Source: an uncultured Lachnospiraceae bacterium (lineage in GTDB: Bacteria > Bacillota > Clostridia > Lachnospirales > Lachnospiraceae). Taken from it: 64,000 nt of DNA. Position numbers and translations under genes: made by a program. Below the pieces are notes generated by a model. It did not search any database, was not told the origin of the DNA, and saw nothing but the letters and a program-made list of their open reading frames with translations. Positions 7,780 through 16,437 of this stretch are shown in pieces; within the stretch, counting starts at the first letter, position 1, and each line of letters opens with the position of its first letter. The DNA lies in contig CAKRJH010000004.1 in assembly GCA_934351255.1 (NCBI GenBank), positions 120,812-184,811 on the forward strand. The letters are read 5' to 3'.

Positions 7780-8916
7780 ATGAACAATTCAAATGCTTTG
7801 GCTGAAATTCAGTCCAAATATCCAAACTGCAACCTGCTGTTACCAGCAGCTACATCAGTGCAGATTAACCCATTTTATAAGTGCTCCGTTATGGAAGTGG
7901 TGGCGGACACAGCACCAAGCTCAGGAGATATCTTCTCGGTCGGAAAGGTAAAGACTGGAGAGGATGGAAAAGGAAAAGCCATATATGAGGATGTTTTCTC
8001 ACCTGCAAAGCCACTTCTTATGAAGCTGGCAACTGCGGCAGGAATCCAGTTCCACCCTGAGTACACGACAGTTATAAGAGAGAATACAAACACCTATGTT
8101 GGAAAGGCATACGGAGCAGTAAGACTTCCGGATGGAAGCTACAAGACGCACATGGAAACAAAGCGTATCTGCCTTGATGATGAAGAGTCGAAGTACCGCC
8201 TTGAATTTATGGACAAGTCAATTATGGGAATCCATGATTGGAGAGCTGCCAAGGCCGCCTCTGAAATGTTTAAAGGGGAGTGGAAAGATGATCCGGAGAA
8301 GATGAATCAGTGGGGCAAGCCGGAGAAATATTATGTCATTGCTGACAGTGACAGGGAAAAGTATATCGAGAGGTCAATCTTGGTGAATATGACACTTCTC
8401 AGAAAGACTGCTTCTGAAAAAGCACAGACGGGAGCAATCCTCAGAGTTATCAGAGCATTGCTTGGTATTAAGGGTACATACTCAAAGGCAGAATTGGAGA
8501 AGCCGTTTGTTGTTCCTACAGTAACATTTGCACCAGATTACACGGATCCTAAAGTGAGAAGTGCAATGCTCCAGCAGGGGATGAATTCCATGGGGAATAT
8601 GTTCGGAGCTTCATCCACACCGCCTGCAATCTCTACTGCATTTTCTGGCGAAGCATTTTCGTCAGACTTTAATCCGGAGGATGAAATTGACAATCCTGCA
8701 TTTGCTTCCGAACAGGTTGAGGATAGTGATGGGGCTGTGGAAGAGCAGGAAAGAAACTGGTTCGATCAGGAACAGCCGGCAACAAATGGAAATGAGACAA
8801 CTGGATATTTCTGTGATGGATGTGGAGCAGAAATCAACGAAAGGGTATATGAATACTCACTCAATAAATTTGGAAGACCGCTGTGCATGAAGTGTCAGAA
8901 AGGAGCTGGTAAGTAA
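7780..8916 (+). CDS. Recombination-associated phage protein with C-terminal zinc ribbon
   Basis: 378 residues. The upstream in-frame ATG at 7765 is part of the ribosome binding site, so 7780 is preferred. The body (about 20-260) is unassigned but contains RKTASEKAQTGAILRVIRALLG and KPFVVPTVTFAPD, reminiscent of single-strand annealing proteins. The linker is acidic and Pro/Ser-rich, and the last 35 residues form a zinc ribbon (CDGCGAE...CMKCQK). It lies two genes before an SbcCD-type nuclease, the usual place of a RecT/Bet-like annealase. That function is inference from context. Confidence 0.5.
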   Translation: MNNSNALAEIQSKYPNCNLLLPAATSVQINPFYKCSVMEVVADTAPSSGDIFSVGKVKTGEDGKGKAIYEDVFSPAKPLLMKLATAAGIQFHPEYTTVIRENTNTYVGKAYGAVRLPDGSYKTHMETKRICLDDEESKYRLEFMDKSIMGIHDWRAAKAASEMFKGEWKDDPEKMNQWGKPEKYYVIADSDREKYIERSILVNMTLLRKTASEKAQTGAILRVIRALLGIKGTYSKAELEKPFVVPTVTFAPDYTDPKVRSAMLQQGMNSMGNMFGASSTPPAISTAFSGEAFSSDFNPEDEIDNPAFASEQVEDSDGAVEEQERNWFDQEQPATNGNETTGYFCDGCGAEINERVYEYSLNKFGRPLCMKCQKGAGK

Positions 8917-9359
8917 TGAATCTGATTAAGATTTCAACGGATTTGGAATTATCCGTACATGAGTTTCCAACAGGAACCCATGAGGAACAAAACAATAAGC
9001 TTCGAGAGCTGATAGGAAATGACTGCAGATTATATGAGCATGTGATGCCAAAGCGATTATATACAGAATTACACCAAATGGACCATCCGACTAAGGTCAA
9101 GGGGCAGTGCGTAAGTATGCTAATTGACGAGGAGGGATTGTTGAAAGAAGTAATCATCCCGAATCTCATAGGCAGTTACCTTTATGAAACTGATAAACAC
9201 AATATTCCAATAACAGGAAACATACTGATTGTTGGGGAAGAATGGACCGGTGATGGCATTGATTTTTGCGGCATTGAGGAATCGGTATTTAAGATATTAG
9301 AGCTGCAGCTAAATAACATGATTATGGCTATGAAAGCCACTATGGAGGTGTTGAAATGA
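8916..9359 (+). CDS. DUF3846-like phage protein
   Basis: 147 residues; a central region (about 25-105) has the DUF3846 pattern of IDEEGLLKEVIIPNL...GNILIVG. Start overlaps the upstream stop (TAATG), and the stop overlaps the next gene, so it is translationally coupled within the recombination operon. Function unknown. Confidence 0.6.
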   Translation: MNLIKISTDLELSVHEFPTGTHEEQNNKLRELIGNDCRLYEHVMPKRLYTELHQMDHPTKVKGQCVSMLIDEEGLLKEVIIPNLIGSYLYETDKHNIPITGNILIVGEEWTGDGIDFCGIEESVFKILELQLNNMIMAMKATMEVLK

Positions 9360-12300
9360 AGATATTACATACAGCCGACTGGCATCTTGGAACATTCCGA
9401 AGCCCAGTCAAGGACGGAGTAAATCTCCGAACAGAGGACACGAAAAGATGTCTGGATGAACTGATCAGAGTTGCAAATGAGGAAAAACCGGATTACTCGC
9501 TTGTATCTGGTGACATATTCCATGTTGGCCGCCTGTGGTCCGACAGGTGTTGTGAGGAAATTATTACTGCCATTCATTATATCAGAGAGCTTGCGGCAGT
9601 ATCAAAGCAGGTTATTGTTATGAGAGGTACTCCAAACCATGATGGATCAGGACAGTTCAACGTCCTCTCTGAAATGTTTGCAGATGTTCCGAATGTTCAT
9701 GTGGTGATTACCCCACAGGTAATTTCATTTGATGATGTTGATATTGCGGTGCTCCCGGGATTTGACAGGGGAGTGTTCAGAGCTAATCACCCGGGATTGT
9801 CAAGTGATGAAGAAAATGTGGTGTTTACAAATGAATTATCAAATATTGTAACAGGGTTGAAAGCACAATGCTCTCCGGAAAAGAAAAGTATTCTGATGGC
9901 ACATTACACAGTGCCAGGATGCAATACCGAAAGCGGACAGACAATGATGCTCACACAGTTTGAGCCAATCATTCCACAGGAGGCTTTATTGGCGGCCAAT
10001 TACAATCTGGTTGCTTTAGGGCATATTCATAGACCACAGAAGATAATGCACAGAGACTGGTATTATTCCGGTGCGATAAATGCCATGAACTTTAATGATG
10101 AGGGACAGCAGAGGGGCTTTTGGATTCACAACTGGCACGAGCTGGGAACATGGCAGAGTATTTTTCATGAAACACCTATCAGAGAGTTTGCAACCATTGA
10201 ACTCAATGATGATGATGTGACACAGATAAATATGCAGGCTATTGATTTTGTTGCTACTGAGAAGTGGAGAGGACAGATCGATGGAAAGATTGTCCGTGTT
10301 CATTATAGCTGCACCGCAGAAAACAGCAAGGCTTTGAATAAGGCAACTTTGGAAAGAGAGCTTCTGGAAGACGGAGCATTTATGGTATGGGAAATTCTTC
10401 CAGACAAGATAGATGAATTTGCCAACAGAACACAGCTTGAAAATGCCACGGATCCAGAAGCAAACCTTATTAAGTATCTTGAGGAAAAGCAGGTACCACA
10501 GGAAAGAATACAGGAACTTGTATTAAAGGCAAGACCGATTATTGCTGAAGCTGAGGCAAGCATGACAGCGACAGCAAATAGCGGAACATTTGAACCTGTA
10601 GAAATTGCTGTTAAGAATTATCGTAACTACGAAGAGGAAACATTTAATTTCGAGGATATCACTTTCTGCACAATCAACGGTCAGAATGGAGCAGGAAAGA
10701 GCAGTTTGTTTATGGATGCGATTATCGACTGCCTTTATGAAGAACCGAGAGAGGGTGTAATCAAGGATGATACAGGAAAGGCACCATGGCTTAGAAACGA
10801 TGAAAGTGTCCGTTCCGGTTCGATTATGTTTACATTCCGTATTGGAGAGAAAAAGTATCGTGTTACACGAACCAGAGCCCGTTCCGGAAAAGGAACTTTG
10901 AATATCTCCCAGTTTGTTGAGAATGAATGGAAAGATTGTTCCAAGGAACGATACAACGATACACAGCAGGAAATATTGAACATCCTCGGAATGGACAGCT
11001 TTACATTCAAGTCATGCGCTCTGATTATGCAGGATCAGTACGGATTATTTCTACAGGCAAAACCAGAGGAAAGAGTTGAAGTCCTTGGAACGCTTCTTGG
11101 ACTTGGAGTGTATCAGCTAATGGAGAGAATCGCTTCCGACAAGGCGAAAGTGAATGGAGCCAAGAACAGGGATTTGAAGCAGGAAATCACAATTCATAAT
11201 GTTACAATCGCTGAATTTGGCAAGCCGGACGAAGAACTGGAAGCATGCAAGACGGAATTGGCAGAGCAGGAAGCCAGACTGCAGGCAAAGATTAATGAGA
11301 GAGACCAGAAGAAACTTATTCTGTCGAATCAGCAGGAAGCCGCAGAAAGGCGAAAGAAAGCTCTTGCAGCTGTTACAACATTACAGGCAAAAAAGACCAT
11401 TGCAGAGCAGAATAGAGCTACACAGCAGGCAATAGCAGACAGCAGTTTAGCAACTCTCACTCAGAAGCCTGAAATAGAGGAAAAGATTGCTGAAAGAAAT
11501 GATTTGTTGAAGCGGGAACTGGAACTTGCAGGACAGTCAGCACTCTACACCACAAAGAAACAGGAGGCTGAAAATCTTGCAAAGCAGGCTGAAAGTGAAC
11601 AGAAGAACATTCTGGAGTTGCAGGCTGCTTTACAGAAGAAACAGGATGAAAAGAATGCAATGATACTGGATTCGGTCAATGATGGTGAGGTCAGGCAGAA
11701 AGCCGAAACATACACCAAAAAGAAAGCAGAGTTAGAGGATATGCAGGAAAAAGCTGTTGCATATCAGAAAGCAAAAACTGAATACTCTGCGGCAGTTTTC
11801 CATGAAAGCGAGACAAGGTCAAGCTTTGATAGGGAGAAGCAGAAAGCGGACGAGCAGAAGCAGTTTCTTGAAAAGAAAGTTGCAATATTGAATGAATCCG
11901 GATGTGTGGATATCGAGAAAGCACATTGTAAATTCTTGCAGGATGCCATCGAAGCAAAGGAACAGCTGGAAGTACATGAAGCATTGTATGTAGACATTGC
12001 CGCTCGCAGAGATTGCGAACTTGCAAAGAGCAGATATGCAATAGAGAACAAACAGGCTGAAATGGATGCGATAGGATATGATGCGGCAGCTTTAACAGTC
12101 CTGCAAAACGAATGTGCAACATTGCTTCCGTATGTGGCACAGCTCGAAAAAATCAACCAGAGGGAAAACAATCTCGCTTTGATTAAGGCGGCTTTGGAAC
12201 ATTTAAAGTCAAATATATCAGAAGCAGAAAACAGGCTTGCTGAGGTCAAATTAAAGGGCACACAGGCAGAAACAGAGCGTGATATATATGCCAAAGCGTT

Positions 12301-13201
12301 TGAAGAACATGTGCATGTGCTTAGTGCCATTACTGCTCTTGATCCGTGGGTAGAAAAGGAAAAAATGCTCCCAGTAGCAGAGGAAAGAAATGCAACAGCA
12401 TTGAACAGGGTTCTGGAGTTGACAGCAGAAATTACCGGTATCGATGATGAAATCTCAGAGAGACAGGCAGAGGCTGATAAAGAGATACTTGCTATGGCGG
12501 GAATGGAAGAGGCTCAGGCGATTGTGAACGGACTGGATACAGAAGTGAATGCCATTAACAGCATGGTAAAGGAAAAACAGATGCGAATTGGAGCTTTACA
12601 GCAGAAATCGGAACAGATTGCAAAGTTGAAGCAGGATATTGCAGCTTTACAGGACAAGCAGGTGGAATATGCCAAGGAGACAGCTGATTACGATACATTG
12701 AAAGACGCATTTAGCCAGAGCGGTGTGCCACATCAGATTATCCGTTCTATTATTCCGCAGCTGACAGCTACAGCAAATACCATTCTTGGACAGATGACTG
12801 GCGGAAAAATGGGAGTGGAGTTCAGACTAGAGAGATTACAGAAAAATGGAAAAGAAAAGGTATCGCTTGATATTTACATTGAAGAATACGGAAAGTCGAT
12901 ACTTCCATACCTTTCAAAATCTGGAGGCGAGAAAGTTAAGTCTTCATTGTCTGTAATCCTTGCATTGGCAGAAATCAAATCGTCTTCGGCAGGAATACAG
13001 CTGGGAATGCTCTTTATTGATGAGCCGCCTTTCTTAGATGGGGATGGAATACAGGCATATTGCGATGCACTGGAAACTATTCAGAGCAGATATAACAATA
13101 TCAAAATAATGGCTATCACACACGATCCGACTATGAAAGCCAGATTCCCACAGAATTTGGATGTAGTCAAAACGGAAAATGGTAGCAAGGTAATTTATTA
13201 A
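9356..13201 (+). CDS. Single-chain SbcD-SbcC (Mre11-Rad50-like) nuclease-ATPase fusion
   Basis: 1281 residues. Residues 1-400 are an Mre11/SbcD metallophosphoesterase with metal ligands Asp8/His10 (DWH), Asp53 (GDIF), Asn95-His96-Asp97 and GHIH at 222-225. From about 412 a Rad50/SbcC ATPase begins: Walker A GQNGAGKSS (442-450), long coiled coils (about 600-1130), a central Cys pair (CVDIEKAHC) at the expected zinc-hook position, then signature SGGEK and Walker B LFIDEPP near residue 1220. SbcCD complexes cut hairpins and process double-strand ends. Normally the two subunits are separate genes; here no stop or frameshift separates them. Partners probably include the putative annealase at 7780. 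Confidence 0.92.
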   Translation: MKILHTADWHLGTFRSPVKDGVNLRTEDTKRCLDELIRVANEEKPDYSLVSGDIFHVGRLWSDRCCEEIITAIHYIRELAAVSKQVIVMRGTPNHDGSGQFNVLSEMFADVPNVHVVITPQVISFDDVDIAVLPGFDRGVFRANHPGLSSDEENVVFTNELSNIVTGLKAQCSPEKKSILMAHYTVPGCNTESGQTMMLTQFEPIIPQEALLAANYNLVALGHIHRPQKIMHRDWYYSGAINAMNFNDEGQQRGFWIHNWHELGTWQSIFHETPIREFATIELNDDDVTQINMQAIDFVATEKWRGQIDGKIVRVHYSCTAENSKALNKATLERELLEDGAFMVWEILPDKIDEFANRTQLENATDPEANLIKYLEEKQVPQERIQELVLKARPIIAEAEASMTATANSGTFEPVEIAVKNYRNYEEETFNFEDITFCTINGQNGAGKSSLFMDAIIDCLYEEPREGVIKDDTGKAPWLRNDESVRSGSIMFTFRIGEKKYRVTRTRARSGKGTLNISQFVENEWKDCSKERYNDTQQEILNILGMDSFTFKSCALIMQDQYGLFLQAKPEERVEVLGTLLGLGVYQLMERIASDKAKVNGAKNRDLKQEITIHNVTIAEFGKPDEELEACKTELAEQEARLQAKINERDQKKLILSNQQEAAERRKKALAAVTTLQAKKTIAEQNRATQQAIADSSLATLTQKPEIEEKIAERNDLLKRELELAGQSALYTTKKQEAENLAKQAESEQKNILELQAALQKKQDEKNAMILDSVNDGEVRQKAETYTKKKAELEDMQEKAVAYQKAKTEYSAAVFHESETRSSFDREKQKADEQKQFLEKKVAILNESGCVDIEKAHCKFLQDAIEAKEQLEVHEALYVDIAARRDCELAKSRYAIENKQAEMDAIGYDAAALTVLQNECATLLPYVAQLEKINQRENNLALIKAALEHLKSNISEAENRLAEVKLKGTQAETERDIYAKAFEEHVHVLSAITALDPWVEKEKMLPVAEERNATALNRVLELTAEITGIDDEISERQAEADKEILAMAGMEEAQAIVNGLDTEVNAINSMVKEKQMRIGALQQKSEQIAKLKQDIAALQDKQVEYAKETADYDTLKDAFSQSGVPHQIIRSIIPQLTATANTILGQMTGGKMGVEFRLERLQKNGKEKVSLDIYIEEYGKSILPYLSKSGGEKVKSSLSVILALAEIKSSSAGIQLGMLFIDEPPFLDGDGIQAYCDALETIQSRYNNIKIMAITHDPTMKARFPQNLDVVKTENGSKVIY

Positions 13202-13209
13202 GACAGGAG

Positions 13210-13228
13210 CCGGAGGGAAAACCTCCGG
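13210..13228 (+). other. Perfect hairpin before the replication gene
   Basis: CCGGAGG, loop GAAAA, CCTCCGG: a 7-bp GC-rich stem between the SbcDC stop and the RBS of the initiator. No T-tract follows, so it is more likely an mRNA processing or stability element, or a weak attenuator, than a terminator. Confidence 0.5.
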
Positions 13229-13250
13229 TGTCCGAAAGGAGGATGATCGA

Positions 13251-14036
13251 ATGCCAAACAGGATAATCAAGGAGAGCATCTGCAGGAGTGAAGAAATAGA
13301 TTCTTTATCTTGGTTTGAGGAGGTTCTGTTCTATAGATTGATTGTAACCTGTGACGACTTCGGCAGATACGACGGAAGAGCAAAGATAATCAAGGGAAGC
13401 TGCTTTCCTCTGAAAGATATTACGGAAAAAGATATAGATAAGGCGCTTGGTAGGTTGTCGGCGGTGGGCTTGGTCAGAGTGTATGAAGCACAGGGAAGAC
13501 CGTACCTACAATTGGTAACTTGGGCGGATCATCAGAGAATTCGTAATCAAAAGAGTAAGTATCCCGGATTTTCAGAGGATTGCGAATTGCTGACATTTGA
13601 CAGCAAAGGACAGCAGATAAAAACATCAGACAACAAATGTGTCCGTAATCCAATCCAATCCGAATCCAAATCCGAATCGGAAACCAATACAAATATATGC
13701 TCCGAGCAGACAGTAGCTGCGGAGCCGCCGGTAATAGGTATCATGATGAATACTGGTGAAGAATACCCGATTACGCAGAGCTATGTTCTTGAACTCGCAG
13801 AATTATATCCTGCTGTTGACATTATGCAGGAACTAAGAGCGATGAAAGGCTGGTGTGATGCTAATCCGAGGAAACGGAAAACAGCAGGAGGAATGAAACG
13901 ATTTATCAATGCTTGGATTTCAAAAGTTCAGAACAGGGGAGGCACACCGGGATATGCACAATCTTACAATCAGGCGGCAGGCGGTTCAAAGGTAGAACAG
14001 TTTGCACAGGGAGCAAGGGAGTGGGCGAATGGATAA
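13251..14036 (+). CDS. Phage replication initiator (DnaD/O-like) carrying iterons
   Basis: 261 residues. The N-terminal 100 residues form a winged-helix domain (LSWFEEVLFYRLIVTCDDFGRYDGR; ALGRLSAVGLVRVY) of the type found in Firmicutes phage replisome organisers. A low-complexity middle (NPIQSESKSESE) is encoded by tandem hexamers that probably form the phage origin. A DnaD-like C-terminal part follows. It directly precedes a helicase-loader gene, as in SPP1-like modules. Confidence 0.75.
   Translation: MPNRIIKESICRSEEIDSLSWFEEVLFYRLIVTCDDFGRYDGRAKIIKGSCFPLKDITEKDIDKALGRLSAVGLVRVYEAQGRPYLQLVTWADHQRIRNQKSKYPGFSEDCELLTFDSKGQQIKTSDNKCVRNPIQSESKSESETNTNICSEQTVAAEPPVIGIMMNTGEEYPITQSYVLELAELYPAVDIMQELRAMKGWCDANPRKRKTAGGMKRFINAWISKVQNRGGTPGYAQSYNQAAGGSKVEQFAQGAREWANG
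13629..13680. repeat. Hexamer iterons, probable replication origin
   Basis: Tandem AATCCA/AATCCG units inside the initiator gene. This 52-bp block recurs exactly at 5631-5682. Iterons inside an initiator gene are a known arrangement for phage origins. Confidence 0.55.
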
Positions 14037-14670
14037 ACAGCAATTCGCCACATTGGCAATCGGAATTAAATCCGCATATCCAGCCTCGAAGATACTAGAA
14101 GATAATGCTTCAATGGACTTTTGGTATATGGCGCTTAAAGACATTCCGTATGAAATTGCGGAGAATGCAGTCATGGAGCATATTTGCACAAATGTTTTTC
14201 CACCCAATATAGCTGAAATAAGGAAACTGTGTATGGAAAGGTGCAAGCCCAAAATCCTGAGTTTTGATGAAGCTTGGGGAGTGGTACAAAAAGCTATGGC
14301 AGATTACGGATGGTATCATCCGCAGGAAGCATTCGCAATAATGGACGAACTGACATTGTCTGTGGTCAAAAATTTGGGATGGAGCAGGCTGTGCCAGAGC
14401 GAAAATCCAACTGCGGAAAGGGCGAACTTCCGAGAGGCATATATGAGAAAAGCTGCGGAGGCACAAAATACAAATTCGCTTCCGGATTTCGTCGCACAGA
14501 ACAAGGCATTACTGCAACAACATTATGTACCGGCGATAGAAAAGAAAGAAGTGCCAAAGATAGAAAGTGAAGATAAACCAGAACCTGTGCAGCTTACAGA
14601 AGAACAGCTGGAAGAAAGAAAACGAATGTTTGAGGAGGCAAAAAGGAGGATTTTAGGTGGTAAAGCATAG
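14029..14670 (+). CDS. Replicative helicase loader/inhibitor (G39P-like)
   Basis: 213 residues. The N-terminal 75 residues match the G39P-like pattern: IKSAYPASKI, DFWYMALKDIPYEIAENAVMEHI, FPPNIAEIRKL. The C-terminal half is charged and probably disordered. SPP1 G39P bridges the origin-bound initiator to the DnaB-type helicase. The start at 14029 overlaps the initiator stop, supporting coupled translation. No phage helicase is seen, so the host DnaB is the likely client. Confidence 0.75.
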   Translation: MDKQQFATLAIGIKSAYPASKILEDNASMDFWYMALKDIPYEIAENAVMEHICTNVFPPNIAEIRKLCMERCKPKILSFDEAWGVVQKAMADYGWYHPQEAFAIMDELTLSVVKNLGWSRLCQSENPTAERANFREAYMRKAAEAQNTNSLPDFVAQNKALLQQHYVPAIEKKEVPKIESEDKPEPVQLTEEQLEERKRMFEEAKRRILGGKA

Positions 14671-15490
14671 TGAAGCTATACAGGGGACTGAAAAGGAATT
14701 TTTAGACGAATTTCAAAAACTCTGTTATTCACGAAGTTCTTGGCAGGTGTGGGCCGACTTGATGGCAGCTATGGCATGTTCAATCAGCAATGTGGCTGAC
14801 AGAAGCCCGGAGCATTATGAGAGCAGAGAAAAAGAATATGCACAATGCATAGAGAGACTTGGTTCTGTGGAAGTTCCTGCAAAAATGCTTGCAATCATTG
14901 TTGAAGCCTTAGAAAGAAATCCAGAACAGGATTTTCTTGGGGCTATGTATATGCAGTTAAATCTAGGAAATCACTGGAAAGGACAGTTTTTCACACCGTA
15001 TTGCGTATGCAAGATGATGTCTGAAATAACCTGCGAGGATGTTGACAGCCATATCGAGAAGCAAGGGTATTTATCTATATGCGATCCTGCCTGCGGAGCG
15101 GGTGCAACATTGATAGCTGCCGCAAATACTATGAAGAAATGCAAACATAATTTTCAAAATCATGTGGTTTTTGTTGCACAGGACATAGACAGAATAACTG
15201 GGATGATGTGTTACATACAGCTTTCACTTTTGGGATGTGCAGGATATGTGTGTATAGCAAATACGATTACAAATCCTTTGACGGGGCATGTACTGTTCCC
15301 TAATGAAAAAGATGGACAGGAACTCTGGTATATGCCAATGTTTCAAAATCAAATATGGACATGGAGAAGATTGTTCCAGTCAATGGGCGGTCTTGGTGGA
15401 ACTGCAACCACCGAAAAAACAGTGGAAAAAGAGCACTTTTATATGTTTTTCGATTTCGATAAAAAGGAGGAAGCCTATGGAAACAGGTAG
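14657..15490 (+). CDS. N6-adenine methylase-like protein without an NPPY motif
   Basis: 277 residues. GQFFTPYCVCKMM and the SAM-binding motif DPACGAGATL (about 135-145) match the type I HsdM-like methylase fold. The catalytic motif IV (N/D)PP(Y/F) is not found where expected, after motif I and the QDID segment; instead the region reads IANTITNPL. It may be an inactive or repurposed methylase, or a substrate-mimic. Overlaps both neighbours in the replication operon. Confidence 0.7.
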   Translation: MVKHSEAIQGTEKEFLDEFQKLCYSRSSWQVWADLMAAMACSISNVADRSPEHYESREKEYAQCIERLGSVEVPAKMLAIIVEALERNPEQDFLGAMYMQLNLGNHWKGQFFTPYCVCKMMSEITCEDVDSHIEKQGYLSICDPACGAGATLIAAANTMKKCKHNFQNHVVFVAQDIDRITGMMCYIQLSLLGCAGYVCIANTITNPLTGHVLFPNEKDGQELWYMPMFQNQIWTWRRLFQSMGGLGGTATTEKTVEKEHFYMFFDFDKKEEAYGNR

Positions 15491-15929
15491 AAATGTAATG
15501 CACTACGCATTAGGAGATAATCAAGATTACGAACACGAATGGAGCAAAGCTGTTCTTGAGTATCTGGAAAACGGATATTCTTCGGAAGATAGCAAGAGCG
15601 AAGTTGAGGTAGGGAATACTACCTACAAGATATTAAAGAGAGAGAAAGTAACCGCATTCTATGACGCTGACGGTAACACATTGTTTGATATAGAGAACGA
15701 CAGATTAAAAGAAGAATATGAGGCTATGGAAAGCCTGGATGAAACAGAGCCGAAGTCAGAGATTGGAAGAGCTATTGCAGGGATTGAGAAACAGGCATTT
15801 GAGCAGGCGGTTGATAACAATATAGGTACAGATGAAATGATTCCAATGGGAACAGCAAGCCTTGAAGAAATTGCGAAGGGAATTCCGGCGCCTACACCAG
15901 AGGAAGTTGAAACAGCAAAGAAAAAATAA
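15477..15929 (+). CDS. Hypothetical phage protein
   Basis: 150 residues from an ATG after AAAGGAGG, which lies inside the methylase-like gene. Acidic, with no recognised domain. Its end overlaps the open frame of the PcfK-like gene, so the two may be coupled. Confidence 0.5.
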   Translation: METGRNVMHYALGDNQDYEHEWSKAVLEYLENGYSSEDSKSEVEVGNTTYKILKREKVTAFYDADGNTLFDIENDRLKEEYEAMESLDETEPKSEIGRAIAGIEKQAFEQAVDNNIGTDEMIPMGTASLEEIAKGIPAPTPEEVETAKKK

Positions 15930-15969
15930 CAGTTCTGTTTATATCGGAGTTGTTGGAGCAGTTACGAAG

Positions 15970-16425
15970 TTGCAGGAGGAATTGAAAAAGGCTAAGGATA
16001 AAGCTTTTGCAGATCCTGTTATCAAACATTTGATTGAAAGATGCAAGGAATCGGAAAGCTTAGCTTCAGATATATGCCAGGATCATAAAACTTGGGAGAA
16101 ATGTTATAAGTACATTTATGAGCAGGCAAGGAAACAGGCAAAAGGAAGTAGTTGTGCAGTTCGTGATGATGTGGTTTATGAATGGGCTGAGGATTATTTC
16201 CACAAAGACGATAAGGCTGAGGAGGATAAAAAAGCTAAAGAAGCTGCGGAGAGAAAGAAAAAGCAGGATGAAAAGACTAAAACGGACAGTAAGAAAAAGG
16301 AAGTTTCCAAGCCAGCAGTAGAGCCGGAGAAAAAAACAGAGGCACCAAAGCCAGAGACAAAACCTAAAAGGAATAATAAGGACATGGATGGCCAGCTTGA
16401 TATGTTTTCTCTTTTAGGAATGTAG
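15970..16425 (+). CDS. PcfK-like protein, AcrIIA9 family (candidate Cas9 inhibitor)
   Basis: About 151 residues. Residues 12-90 carry the PcfK/AcrIIA9 pattern: FADPVIKHLIERC, HKTWEKCYKYIYEQARKQAKG, VVYEWAEDYFHKDDKAEE. A Lys/Glu-rich tail follows and ends LDMFSLLGM. The start is unsure: the frame is open from 15862, and TTG codons at 15970 and 15982 are the only reasonable starts near the conserved region. AcrIIA9 from gut bacteria is a PcfK-related inhibitor of Cas9; most PcfK proteins are untested. It pairs with PcfJ, the common arrangement. Confidence 0.65.
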   Translation: MQEELKKAKDKAFADPVIKHLIERCKESESLASDICQDHKTWEKCYKYIYEQARKQAKGSSCAVRDDVVYEWAEDYFHKDDKAEEDKKAKEAAERKKKQDEKTKTDSKKKEVSKPAVEPEKKTEAPKPETKPKRNNKDMDGQLDMFSLLGM

Positions 16426-16437
16426 GAGGCGATATGG

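Noticed and set aside
13210..13228. Hairpin as a terminator after the SbcDC fusion
   Set aside because: No T-tract follows and the next gene's RBS is 10 nt away; listed only as a hairpin.
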